A DNA stretch of 64,000 bases from Alectoria sarmentosa (lineage: Eukaryota; Ascomycota; Lecanoromycetes; Lecanorales; Parmeliaceae), in the NCBI GenBank assembly GCA_009733775.1, contig WOGZ01000054.1, forward strand, positions 62,001-126,000, in the 5' to 3' direction. The notes beneath the pieces are model-generated. The model saw only the letters and a program-made list of their open reading frames with translations. It was not told the origin of the DNA and did no database searches. Of this stretch, positions 1 to 11,865 are shown piece after piece. Numbering within the stretch: the first letter of the stretch is position 1; each line of letters starts with the position of its first letter. A program made the translations under genes and the position numbers.

Positions 1-3000
1 TTCAAATAATGATCTCAACGCCATTCAACGAATAACGACTTCAATTTCTTATAATGATATCGATTTTTTCAATCTTAACATCGTTCTCGACGATATTCTT
101 TTCGTGATACAATTTAATATTTGTTTTTTAATTTCCTCATCGAAAATTTTGATATTATAAAAATCTCGATAATAATTCGTTATTATTTTGAAAATATCTT
201 TTGAATTCGAATATGTTATATCGTTATCATCTTTTAATGTTTCAATGAAATTGTAATTTATTCTTCGTGTCTTAAAAAAGAATTATTTCATTGATTTCTC
301 ATTAAATATAAAATGTTTCGTTATTGCATTATATACGTAATTCTTATTAAAAACGTTTATAAAATGTTTTTTTCGCATTTCAATAATTAATAATTTCGTT
401 TTTAATTCGAAATTCATTTTGTGTGAATTCTTTTTCTTTTGATATATCAATTTTTTATATCATAAATTAAATTTCAATTTATCGTTAACACGTTTATCAT
501 TTTTGTTAATGTTTTTTAAGAATTGAATCATTAATGTTTTATATATGTTTCATTTTTTTAAAGAGATTAATTTCAAAAGCGTTTTTAAAATTTATAAATA
601 AGATTCTCGCATTTGTTTTTTTTATAAAATTATAAAAAATAATCATCATTTTTTCGAATTTTTAATAATTATAAAGGTCAATTTGATTATAATCATGATC
701 GTTTTATAATCGATAAAAAATCCGCTCGATATGATGTTTCATTTTTTAAACTTATTCAATTAATTTTTTTTAATATACATTTTATCAATCTTTAAATATG
801 AAATATCATTAACGTAATATATAAAGATTATCAAATCAAGGTTCTTAATCTTTCAATCATTCATTAATTTATGTGTGTTATTTCCTTTAAATTGTGTTAA
901 TAATTTCGAAAACTTTTATAATTAAAAGACTCGCGAAAATATTTTTAAGATTTTATTTATTATTAATAATATCAAATTTCAATTTTTTCTTATTACGTCG
1001 TAGGGCGAAAAGATCGAATTATATCAAAATGTTTCATTTCTCTTTTAAAATCAAATTAAGCGTTCGATATTTTGAGTCGAATTATAAATAAATATCACGT
1101 TGAGCGAATAATCTCGATATAAGATTTTATATATTAAAATACGATCATCGTCGTTAATGTAAAAAATATGATTCGAGTTATCATTAAACTTTTATATTAT
1201 AATTTTGACATTAATTATGATAATAATTTCATTACGATTTATAATATAAATAACAATGTATATTTGCGAGAATAAATTTTCATAATGTTTCGCGAATTCA
1301 ATAAATAAATTGATTTCTTATAAAAACAAAACGTTCACGTTATAACTTTACATCATATTGTATATGTTTTTAAATCATGTTAAATTTAAAACAAAACGAA
1401 CATTTAATGAGATGATTTTTATTTTATGTATCATTATAATAATTACGATATAAAGAATTTATTTTTTAATAAAAAGAATTTAATCTTCTCAAAGAATTTA
1501 AAATTTATTATAATCTCATAATCGTGAATAATGTGATTTATTTTGCGACAGATTTCGCAAATTTTATTAACATTTGTTAATTTAAATCTCATTATAAATG
1601 ATGCGTTAAAATTTGATTTCGATTTTTCGATCTCAAATTCAAAATTTCTTAAATCGAGATTTATTTTAAAGATAATAACGATTTTTATTTCGATTATATA
1701 AAATTTCTTTTTATATTTTAATCAAATTTTTTTTCTTTTAAGCTCCTTCAGGCCCTCAATTTATATTATTAAAACATAATAATTTATGATCTCGAAAGAG
1801 CTTTTTGAGATAATGAAAATTTACGAATCATCGATATAATATGTCATAATCTTAATCTCATATCGTTTTTCATCTTTTTTGATAAAAATCGATATATTTT
1901 TCGTTGCATTTTTGGCTTTTTTAAAACGATAATGTATCATTTAATTTTTATTATTATGCTTCTCTGCGGATTCAACGTCCTTGAAATTCATAATATTTTT
2001 AAATGTTTTTAAAACTTATTTCAACATAAACTCCTTATTCTTCTTTCATAATGCGATTAACATTTTTAAATAAAATCATTTATCGTTAATAAATTTCGAT
2101 ATCATTAAGAGGGCTGTCGTTTTCTCTTTGACTTTTATTTTCTTTTTTTCATTTTTTTTTATAAGAATCATCTTTTTGATGAAAAAAAAGGAAATGATCG
2201 AATTGTTATTTAGTTTCGATTTTGATTTGAAATGATTGGGGATTCGTATTTTTTCGAAATTATTTTTTATTAATGACGAGCCTCGAATGAAATTCGCCTT
2301 TTTAATTCACTATCTTTTCTTTTTCGTCGTTTTCTTTAAAAATGTCAATGTGATGATACGCATTTTTTTGATTAAATCGATGAATAATAGGGGCGGAATG
2401 TTTGAAATATTCGAAACACGCGAATGAGCAATTTGCTCGTTCAAAGTGTTGATTTTTGTAACATGAAATGAGATCTCGGATATCGAAAACGAATAATCTT
2501 AAATTTAATAATAATCGTTCGTTTCTCTCTTTTTTCGACATTTAAAATAAAATTATAAAAGATTTTCATTTCTCTTATAAATTTTTTATTTAATTCGTTT
2601 CCTTTTTTTTTGTCTCGTCGTTTTAACGACTTTTTCAATTATTTTTATTATTATCTTTTCTTTTTTTTTTGTTTTATATTTTTTAAATTAATCGATCATT
2701 TTTTCGATTTAATTAAATCAAGAAAGTTTATACGTTTCGACTTTTTTGATAACGGTTTTAACGATTTCGATCGATTTTCAAGAACATTTTCGATAACAAT
2801 ATTTATTTTCGAATTCGAAAAGACCTCATCGTCTGCATTTATGTTATTTTCAAATTCATTTAAAAACAAATCTTGTTTTAACGTATTTTCACCCTTTTTA
2901 TTCGATTTTGATTGATTTTCGATAAATCGTTTATCAATAATATCAAATTGAATAATAAGGCTTAACTTTCGCATCTCATTTTCAAAAGATTTAAACATAA

Positions 3001-3360
3001 TTATTCGTAAGATAACGTCAGCGATCGATAATATAAATGTTATATCTTATTATAAAATGATTCAGATTTTGTAGAATATATCTTTTATTGAAATTTTTGA
3101 TTTTAAATTTTAATCGTTTTTTCTTTTGATTATTTCATTTCAACAAAAAAAATTTGATTTTTTTGAGATGTGCGTATTTAAGGGGCGAAAAAACGATGTG
3201 AATTAACGATATAATTTAAATCAACGTGAGCTGACAAGGGAAAATTCAAAAAATTCGTTTATGTGTGATTATTTGTTCGCTCAAAATGTCTTAAAATAAT
3301 TTCGAGGCAAATCGTCAAACAAAAACCGAAAACGACAAAAGAATGTTTGAGATATTAAAT
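1..3360. other. AT-rich RIP-degraded flank, possible internal part of an LTR element
   Basis: About 3.3 kb of very AT-rich sequence without a sustained reading frame on either strand, except for the minus-strand relic entered separately. Patches at about 1740-1760 and 1970-1985 keep more G/C. If the GC island to the right is a 5' LTR read on the minus strand, this stretch would be the internal region of that element, but no primer-binding site or catalytic motif was identified. The family is unassigned. Confidence 0.35.
2100..2998 (-). pseudogene. degraded coding relic, unknown family
   Basis: The minus strand from 2998 leftward has lower stop density than its surroundings. It holds a frame of about 100 residues starting MFKSFENEM (2998-2696), rich in Lys, Asn and Ser, and a second stretch around 2541-2302 with several Cys and His residues (for example FACFEYFKHSAP and NAYHHIDIFK). 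The Cys/His pattern could be a decayed metal-binding segment of a transposon protein, but I do not recognise the family. The two pieces are in different frames or separated by stops, consistent with RIP or small indels. Its position left of the LTR-like island at 3400-3667 would suit a gag or gag-pol relic read away from that LTR. That is inference only. Confidence 0.3.
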
Positions 3361-3399
3361 TCTTAAAGATATCACGATAAGGCATCACACGTAATCTCA

Positions 3400-3667
3400 A
3401 GTATTGTAAGCAAGACGTTGTTTACAGCACCCTAGAAAGCACGTTGTCGCCGCCCGGAAACAGCTTCTTTGTGCCCCCTTGAGGGGATTCACAACTGTTG
3501 TTAACCCGTTTCTCACCAGGTTTATAGCGGTTATACACCTATTTTAGGTGTATACCCGGTGTAAAACAGGTGAACACCAGTTTTAAATCCCCGCGGGAGG
3601 CTCGGACAGTATGCTGTGGGCGCAAAGCGCCCGTCACGTGACTTGTCACGTGACCTGAATTTCGATA
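3400..3667 (-). repeat. GC-conserved LTR-like island (family E), possible solo LTR
   Basis: This island of near-normal base composition sits in AT-rich DNA. On the minus strand it begins TATCGAAATTC (expected TGTCGAAATTC) followed by two CACGTGAC palindromes, matching the start of the B-type LTRs elsewhere in the window. It then continues with unique GC-rich sequence: a GGGCGC...GCGCCC inverted repeat (about 3628-3643), a perfect 10-bp-arm hairpin at 3532-3554, and a second GGTGT/ACACC dyad just right of it. The left boundary is uncertain; candidate ends lie near 3360-3420. No TSD was found, so it could be a solo LTR, or the 5' LTR of an element extending left on the minus strand. Confidence 0.5.
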
Positions 3668-4791
3668 TATGTAATGTTTTATAAACTTAAACGTCGTATT
3701 TTTTCTTTTATTTATCTCGAGCATTTATTATTTTTTTTAAATATTTTCAAAATATTTATATTTCTTTTCAGGCATCTTCGAGTTATTTATAAATCAATTA
3801 TTTATTATATTATCTTTTATGCGCATAAATTTAATTACGATAACGTTTATTTAAATCTCGATTTCGAATTAAATTAATGTGTTAAATCTTTTAACGTGTG
3901 TTTTTATATCAATGTAACGATAACGATAATTAATTGTAAAACAATTATTTATGCATTTTAACGAGATCAATTAAGATAATTACATCACACGTTAAAGTTG
4001 TATATTATAATCGTAAAGTTTCATATAAAAATGTTGTGATTAGCAACTTTTTATAAAACGATGAAAAAAATCAATATAATTTGAGATTAATAAACGATAG
4101 AAATATTATAAAAGTTATTATAAAATAATAATATGAAATTCGCGATATCGAGAAATAATAATATTGTTAATTTAAATAATGTAAATGATATTGTTAAACG
4201 TTGAAAATGATAAAGATATGTAAATCGCGTTTTTCGTTATTTTCCGTTTATTTTCCACTGTATTTTATTATTTTGATTAAAAGTTTATTAATAGATATAA
4301 TGTCGTTATAATATTAATAAACGTTTAAATTTAAATAGCATAAGAAAACTTTGAATAATTATACATATTATTAATTCAGAAAAAGCAATTTTTAACGTCA
4401 AATGATAAAGATCAAATATCGTTAATTTAAGAAAAGCAATTCTCAATTTTAAGCGACAGAGATTCTTTTTATTAAGGCGATAGAGATTTCTGTTGTTAAA
4501 CGTTTTAATTTCGAATTTAATTTAATTAAAAATGTTGAAGCTTTAAAAAGGTTTCTTCGTAAAAAAAATTTGAAAATGTAAAATGCGCATTGTTTAATGA
4601 GATGGTTTAATAACTTTGCATTTTTGTTTAATAAAATGAAGTTAACGTATAAATCGTAATGTTGAAAGAGAATATGAGATGCGATAATATAATTTTATTT
4701 ATTTTTTCAATTCAAGTCTGAATGTCGCATAAATAAACGATTTTCGATAATGACTTAAAAAATGATAACGATATCGAAGAGTTGATGAGAT
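3668..4791. other. AT-rich flank of element C, no gene seen
   Basis: RIP-like AT-rich sequence with no credible coding frame on either strand. It continues after element C at 29438, because the pair of GATGC copies shows that the two sides were once adjacent. Confidence 0.5.
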
Positions 4792-4796
4792 GATGC
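4792..4796. other. TSD of element C, left copy (GATGC)
   Basis: GATGC immediately precedes the TGTTGAAATTC start of the C 5' LTR. The same five bases follow the 3' LTR end at 29433-29437. A perfect 5-bp match at both ends of a 24.6-kb interval marks it as one insertion enlarged by later nested elements. Confidence 0.9.
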
Positions 4797-4887
4797 TGTT
4801 GAAATTCGAGTCACGTGACGCCAAGCCTTGGCGGTCACGTACGCACATTTAATGCGCCCATATATAAATCGCTCTTTCTTTTCATAA
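4797..4887 (+). repeat. C 5' LTR, first part (disrupted by element A)
   Basis: It starts TGTTGAAATTC, carries GTCACGTGAC and the hairpin CGCCAAG-C-CTTGGCG, and matches the first two thirds of the intact C LTR at 29297. It breaks after CATAA (4883-4887), which is the target-site duplication of element A. The LTR resumes at 14513 with TACTCTGAAAGC and ends at 14558 (TTTTGACA). Confidence 0.92.
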
Positions 4888-5024
4888 TGTTGAAAGTAAG
4901 TGAAACACTTGATTAATTGAATGATCTGCAACAGAGCATTTAAATACAAAATATATCAAGTCTCAACAAACCTTTCTTGCCTCGACAAACCTTTCATGTT
5001 TCAAATAATTGACACATTTCAACA
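4888..5024 (-). repeat. element A 3' LTR
   Basis: 137 bp with the terminal inverted repeat TGTTGAAA/TTTCAACA. On the minus strand it is preceded by a purine-rich tract (GTGGGAA, plus 5025-5031). It contains the paired CCTCGaCAAACCTT motif seen in all A LTRs, partly mutated compared with the middle copy. Confidence 0.92.
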
Positions 5025-5035
5025 TTCCCACATGA
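5025..5035 (-). other. element A polypurine tract
   Basis: On the minus strand the bases just upstream of the 3' LTR read TCATGTGGGAA, a short purine run of the kind used to prime plus-strand DNA synthesis. It is weaker than the GAAGGGGGA tract of element C. Confidence 0.6.
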
Positions 5036-5039
5036 TCGC

Positions 5040-5740
5040 ATTACAACTCGAAAATCAAAATGTTTAAATCACCTTTTTCATCCCTCTCATTCGAGATGTC
5101 ATATGATTTAAACGTCGAATAAAAAGAGTGAAAGTCGAAAAAGTCGAAAAATTCGAAAAAGTAATCGAAAAAGTCTTATAATCATCCAAATTTGAAACAC
5201 GAAATTCAAAACTCGCGATGTTCAAAATTAAATAAAAATAATGAAAATCCGAAAAAGGAAATCGGATTTTTTTTTTTTTTTTTTTTGAAAACGATTATGT
5301 TCTTTTGAACATATCCGTCACGATATCACATAAAAAAAATTCCACTTTTTGACGAAAAACCGTTTTCTGACAAATTTATTTTCAGTTTATCTGATACACA
5401 TCAAAAATCGAGCGACACATGATCGATGAATATATGTGAAAATAAATTTTTCGATTGAACGAAATATTTCGAATTGTATATGCATGTATGCGATCGATTA
5501 TAAAATCTATAAATCGTTTTAAAACATTGATGTTTAATAATAATAATTGATAAAATATATGCACATTACGATTAATACATTGCGACGATAGTAATGATAA
5601 TAATGATAACGTCAAAAGCGTTTAAAAGAATAAATATGATAATCTTAATAAAAATATTCAAGATAATTAATGAAAAAATTCGACGATAACGATCTTATAA
5701 ATGACGACGCAAATCTCAAATTTAAATCGAACGTAAATAT
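5040..5740 (-). other. shared 3' non-coding segment of Copia families (copy in A)
   Basis: The segment lies between pol and the 3' LTR. It contains the blocks CGCGATGTTCAAA, ATGTTCTTTTGAACAT (a palindrome), CCACTTTTTGACGAAAA and a TATGCATGTATGCGATCGAT region. The same ordered blocks, on the matching strand, occur upstream of the 3' LTRs of C (about 28330-29290), B1 (about 35860-36910) and B2 (about 52540-53590). A poly-T run of about 22 bases at about 5264-5286 is specific to this copy. No reading frame is conserved, so it is probably a cis-acting or untranslated region. Confidence 0.7.
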
Positions 5741-5749
5741 AAATCTTTT

Positions 5750-8700
5750 GAAAAAGCTCGCAAAGTTTATGATTATAAATATAATAACGATAAATCAATT
5801 TTAAATTGAGTTTTGATAAATCGAAATTTGTTCACATAAGACGTCAAGATTGATATTTGAAATTCTATAAATAAATTCGATTAATTATTCATAATTTGAA
5901 AATTAATGAGAAAAATAAAAGCTTTTATAAAAACGAAAATCTATTTAATTTCAAACGTTATTTCAACTTTATTCATTTTATAAACGTGATTCAAAATTAA
6001 TAAATTTGCGAAACAATTCGAATTTGTTTTTATAAAAGATTTTAATAAAGTCGTCGACGATTTGTTTATCGATGAGCACGTATTATAAATTAACATTATT
6101 ATCAACGATTTAATCGCGCACTCAATAATGTTAAATGTTGATATATTTAATACGATTATAATGTTAAAGGTTTTTAATAAACGTAAATGCGTTTTAATTA
6201 TCATCATAAATGATAATCGTTTAAAACGTTTCATTAGAACGAATTTGACTTAAAAGATCTTTTAATCAAATGATTTCTTTAACGATTTACATTTAATCGA
6301 TATATTTGATTTTATAAATAAACAATGCGATTATAAATTATCGTTTTAATAATTAATTAATAATTTCATTTTTTAAATTAAAAATATAATTTAAAATTAA
6401 TTTGCGAATATCGTGATTAATAATTTAATCGAAATTAATATAATCGATAAACTTTTAAAGCGTGTTTTTATAAATGAAATGTTAATTAATAATTTTTTTC
6501 AAATATCGAAAAATACGCTTAATAATAATATAATAAATCTCGATAAAATTAAAACCATATCGAAAAATGATTAAAATAACGAAAATAATATCAAATTTAA
6601 TGTCGAACATAATGTATATAAAAGATTTCATAATCGATTAATAAATTTAAAAAAGTTTTTTGAAAATTATATATTTTTTCTCAATAAATGTCGATCGCAA
6701 ATTAATCTTCATTAAAATAAATTTTGTTTTGATTTTTCACATTTCATAAATACGAAAAAAGCGTTTAATATAAACGAATTATCTTAATTATAAGATTTGA
6801 TTAACACGATCGCGAATAATTATTATTTTTAAATAATAATTATAAAAATCGAAATCGCTCATTTTGAATTTGACATTAAAAACATTTTTTATTCGTTGAA
6901 TTTCAGATCGAGATGAATTAATAATAAAGACATCGTTCACATAAAAAACAATAATGATTTTAATGTTTAAATTAATAAAGACGTTAAAGTCGATATTAAT
7001 GAAAATGAGATCGATTTTTTCATATATTCGATAAAGATGTAATATCAAATTTAAGAAAATTGTTTTAAATCATAAAGAATCTTATTAAATTTATAAATTC
7101 TATTAAAATATTTCTTCAAAGCATATTCAATGAATTGTTTCACATAAATTTTTTTTTCAACATCATCATAAAAAAAAGCGATTTTAACGTTCATTTATTT
7201 CAAATTTCAATTCTCGATGACGATTAAAATGAAAATCGTTTTATAAAACATAAATTTGATTATTAAAACGAAAATTTTATTAAAATTTAAGTCTTTTCGT
7301 TATTCGAAATCATAAATTATTTAACGAATTTTAAAATGAGTGACTTCGCCGCGAGCTCCGCGTTTGATGATATAAATTCATTTATTATAAAAAACAATAC
7401 GCTCTTTAAATAGATTAACAAACTTTTAAATCTTATTCTTTAATAAAAAATCGTTTTTTTCGATCATATTACTTTTTCATTATTTTCGATAAAAGTTATT
7501 AATAATGACTTTTTTATAAATTTTCGATTTATACGATTTCATTGCGATAACGACTTAAATAATCATCGCATAAAATTGAATAAAATTTAATAAAAGATCG
7601 CGCGATATAAAATAAAAATGATTTAAATAAAGCGAAAACGCATTATTTAACACATCGTTTTAGAAAATGAAAATTAATAATGATAATAAATTGAGAATTG
7701 ATGCGTTAATTTCAAAAAAATTTATAAATTTTGCAATTATAAAGAATTTAAATTTAAATGATTGAATGAATTCATTAACGTTTATTTCGTTTATAAATAA
7801 TCAATTTTTAACGATGAGAAGCGTTATAAACGCCGAATCATTTTTTTTTATAATTAAATTAATTAATAATTATGAATTAAATAAAGAATCATTTTTTTTC
7901 AAGTCTCAAACGATTTTAAAAGATCGAATGATGTTATTATTTAATAACAATATATGATAAATATAATCGCCTTTATAATCGATAAAAACTCCCTTAATAA
8001 CGCGTTTTTAATCTTTTTTTTAATCAATAATAAGTTTGCGCAAAATAATAAAATTTGAAATTTCAATATAACGTATATAATTTACGCGAGATTTATAATT
8101 TATATAAGTTTAATATAAAATAAATTTGCGCGATTGTATATGATTTTGATTATAAAAATAATTGATAATTAATATAAATTTTAATTAATATTTTCAAACA
8201 AGGTCAATGTTTTTAATAATAATATTAATAATGTTGAAAAACGTTTAATTAAATCGTTCGACGATTTCATTTTATTTGAGATTTTCAAAATAAATAAATT
8301 TTTATGTAATATTATAATTAACACGATGAATATCAAAATTAAAATCTTCGTATTCGCTATTATAATCAATTCGAAAACGTTTAATAATAACATTTTTATA
8401 TTGATTTTTAATTTAATAACGTTTAAAAATATAAAAGATTTCGTTTTTATATTTAATAATTTTAATTTCAAAGCGTTTATTTTAATCGTTAATAAAAATA
8501 ATAAAATATTTATTGTTAAAGCGATCGCGGGGAATGATAAAATCGTAAATATCGTTATAAATTAAATTTAAAGATCTTTTTTCAAAACGAATGTGAGATT
8601 TATGTGACGCCCTTTACGCCTTTTTGATTGCGTATAAAATATAAAACTTTTTATTAACGATCGTTTTAATTAAATCGATGTCTTTGAATAATTTGATTAA

Positions 8701-9236
8701 TTTATGAACGTTTTAATGTTTCAAATGATTTATGCGGGTATATTACAAATCGAGGATTTGATCGTTGATTTTACGAGACGTGACAACAACATTATGATTT
8801 AAATTCGAAGAGAAAAAATCGAAATAAGTTGATAAAGAGATAACGTTATTCATCGAATTAAAATGTTTTTTATATTTAAAAGTAATATAAAACATAACGA
8901 ATTTGATATTATATTATTTAAATATAAATATAAACATTAACGGCTGTTTGAAAGCAATTAGAGTTTAATTAGACTTTTATAAACGTAAATAATAAAGATT
9001 ATTATTTTATAATTAAACAATAATATTATAATTGTCAAACTCGATGTCGTTTTACATAAATTTCATTAAGATGTTGTTACGCATTAATTGTTTTTAAAAG
9101 ATTAAATTTAAAGATAAATTTGAAATAAAAAGATCATTCGTGAAAATAAGTTTTTTTTTTGATTATCGATAATAATGTTAATGCTTATTTTATCAGTGTT
9201 AATGAAAATACGAACGCTTTTAATATCTTTAATAAA
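5750..9236 (-). pseudogene. element A pol relic (Copia-type)
   Basis: Minus-strand pol of element A. The clearest block is 7048-6788, which reads ...INLNIKIIIVFYVNDVFIIN...SEIQRIKNVFNVKFKMSDFDFYNYYLKI..., the palm of a Copia-type reverse transcriptase. The catalytic YVDD is altered to Y-V-N-D (6943-6932), an Asp-to-Asn change from G to A. Downstream toward 6000, fragments consistent with the Copia RNase H tail can be followed in broken frames. Protease and integrase should lie between 9236 and 7100 but are too decayed to place by eye. It is inactive. Only one pol is present although gag is duplicated. Confidence 0.8.
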
Positions 9237-11731
9237 ATGAATATCGTTTAATTTGAAATCGAAAACGCGATATTACACGAAATAATTTTTATTAAACGTG
9301 AAATGTTGAAAATAAACATAATTTATCGCTTATCGCGAAGATGATGAATTATTTATTTTAATTGTGAAAATAATCATGATTTTCCTTTGATTATCAAAAG
9401 ATTTGATAAAATTCCGATCTCTGCGATGACGTTTTTTGTTATTGAATTTATTATCCCTTCGATCGTTATCCTTTTTGTTTTTAAACTTGTTATTATCGTT
9501 ATCGTCATCGCTATTATTATCATTATTGTCGTTATTTCTTTTATCGTTATCGTCATCAAAATTATCATTGTTTTGATAATTTTTGTCAAAAAGTTGATCG
9601 CACTTCGATTTGATATGATAATGTTTTTTGCAATAAATGCAATATTTAATAAGTTTTTAAATGATCTTGTTATTAAAATCAAATATAACGTTTTTTTAAA
9701 ATTTAATAATAATGATATGTTTTAAAGTTGAAATTAAAATAATAAGGTGAGAGGGGCGTTGAGCAGCGAACGTAAAGATAAATTCTTAACGTTTAAAAAA
9801 GAGATTAATCACAATTTGAATGAATCGAATAATAACGTATTTTAATAAATAGATTGTTTCAATATTAACATTATTTATAAATTTATGATTTTGAATATAA
9901 TGAATAAAATAAATGTCATTTAATTTATTTAAACTCGTGTGAAAAAGAAAAATGAAAAAATTGATTTTTAATTTTAATCTAAACGATAAATTCGTGATGT
10001 TATTATAAATGTTTTTAAGACGAACGACAAAGTCAATTACATTTTTACATTAATCAAAATTCAATTTAAATAATTAATGATATAAATTATTAAATATATT
10101 GAAACCTTTAAATTTATTATTTTTATGAATGACATTTTATAAAATATACGCATTAATCTCATCTTTATAATTCATAAACAAATTGTTTTTAAAACGATTT
10201 TTGATAATATTAATGCAGAGTTCATATCTTAAATTTCATTTAATTCGTTTTTTTTCGACGATATCAATCATTATCGTGAATTCATTAAATGAAATGTTTT
10301 TAAAAATGATAAATATGATGAGAGCTTCATTTTGTTTCATTTTAATAAATTTAATAAAATGTTACGACGTAAAAAATTGTCGCATTTTTTAAAATCATAT
10401 TTAAAAATCTTTGAGTTCTTCAAACTTTTTGATATAAAGCGAAAAATCGTTATTGAATTTCACGTTAACGATTTCTTCGAATATGATAACTTCGATATAT
10501 TATTAAAAATATAAAGAATTTAAATGTTAATAAGAGAATTGAATTTAATAAATTAAACGATAATTTTAAAAATATTCTCGTTATTAATTGATTCGAGAAA
10601 AGATTCGCGAATAAAGATATCAAAAGTTATAATGTTATTAAACAAATAAATAAATATATAATCGCGCTCTTTGCTTTTCGAGCGCGTTTTAAATTAACGA
10701 TAAATTTTATTTAATGCTTAATTGTAAAAAGAGAAATCGCGTTCGAAAATGCGTTTTATCGATCGAATTCTTTTAAATTGAGTTCGGAATTCTTTTTAAA
10801 AAATGTTTAAAGATATGATAAGCGTGAAACTGCGAAGACGTTTAAATTTGTTTTAATTTATAAAAGAAGAAAAAAAATATTTAAAACGTTTAAATTTATT
10901 TCGACGAAAAATGTGATTAATGAATGTGATTGAATCTTTTAATAATTCAAAATCAAAAGAGATATTTAAGGATCTTTTATGCTTTTTTTCAATCGTAATT
11001 AACATTAAGATCGTTGATATAACAACGATCGTTGACATAACAAAAGTCGTGTTTTATAACGAAATGCTTATTATTATAAGCGATTCGTTATCGCTATTGA
11101 TTTTAACTTAATTGATTTTAATTTAATATTTCGTCAGAAATAATTTGACAATTAATGTTATGATAACAATCGTGAAATAGAATTTGTAATGTATTTGCGA
11201 TCTCTTTTCATTTATCATAAATTTCATAAATAACGAAATAATATTGTTTAATGACGCTTAATCGATTGATAAAAATAACGCGCGTTTAATTACATTTAAT
11301 TTCAATTTCTTTATTCTTTAAATAAAGGGTTGTGATGATTTACAAAATTAAACGATTTTTTAAAAGTTACTCGGTTATTGCGTTGTGAGTATGACTCATC
11401 ACTTAAAAATTAAAATTATTGATAATTCTTTGAAAGCAGATTGTAGTCAACGTTTCACGATTTATCATTTGCGATTATCACATAAATAGATCGTTAAACT
11501 AAATCAAACATATATTTAAAACACGATTTATCAATAAGAATAATCACGTATGATGAATAAATTTAAAAAGGTTATTGCGCAATTGTCGTAAAATAAATGA
11601 TTATTTTGTCACTTAAATTTAATATTGCGACTTAATTGTCTTTCAATTATACGCTTGATTGATGAGTTAATTGATCATGAATGATAAATATGTAATATTA
11701 AACGAATACCCGCGATTCCGGGCTCATAATC
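9237..11731 (-). pseudogene. element A gag unit 1 (tandem copy next to pol)
   Basis: A degraded gag region homologous along its whole length to 11866-14370. Near the N terminus (about 11038-10853) it reads MLITIEKKHKRSLNISFDFELLKDSITFINHIFRRNKFKR in pieces, matched by unit 2 and by element A2. Near the C terminus it has an intact CCHC zinc knuckle, C-IY-C-KKHY-H-IKSK-C, encoded by plus positions 9641-9600 on the minus strand. A CCHC knuckle is typical of gag nucleocapsid parts and binds packaged RNA. Downstream is an Asn/Asp/Lys-rich tail. Stops from RIP-type changes break the frame. Confidence 0.78.
11705..11731 (-). other. PBS after the middle LTR of element A
   Basis: Minus strand directly after the LTR: GATTATGAGCCCGGAATCGC. 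TTATGAGCCC is complementary to the anticodon arm of initiator tRNA-Met (loop CUCAUAA), the half-tRNA primer used by Drosophila copia and yeast Ty5-like elements. The copy beside the outer 5' LTR (14350-14370) is more mutated (GATTATAAACCC). A2 has GATTATGAGCCCGAAATCGC at 61956. Confidence 0.75.
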
Positions 11732-11865
11732 TGTTGAAAGTAAATAAAACACTTGATTGATTGAATAGCTGCAACAGAGCATCTACATACAAAATGTGCC
11801 AAGCCTCGGCAAACCTTCCTTGCCTCGGCAAACCTTTCATGTTTGATAGCTGACACATTTCAACA
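11732..11865 (-). repeat. element A middle LTR
   Basis: A 134-bp LTR, TGTTGAAAG...TTTCAACA, lying between the two gag units and followed on the minus strand by its own primer-binding site. It is the least mutated A LTR of this element: it keeps GCCTCGGCAAACCTTCC twice and TTTGATAGCTGACAC, as the A2 LTR at 61821 does, while the two outer LTRs carry A/T replacements at these points. Confidence 0.92.

Noticed and set aside
5264..5286. Poly-T run considered as a LINE poly(A) tail on the opposite strand
   Set aside because: It lies inside the shared 3' segment of LTR element A, without a LINE reverse transcriptase nearby or matching TSD.
9387..9725. 112-codon plus-strand frame rich in Ile/Val, looking like a membrane protein
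   Set aside because: It is antisense to the Asn/Asp/Lys-rich gag tail and zinc knuckle of element A; hydrophobic runs arise from the complement of AAT/GAT codons.
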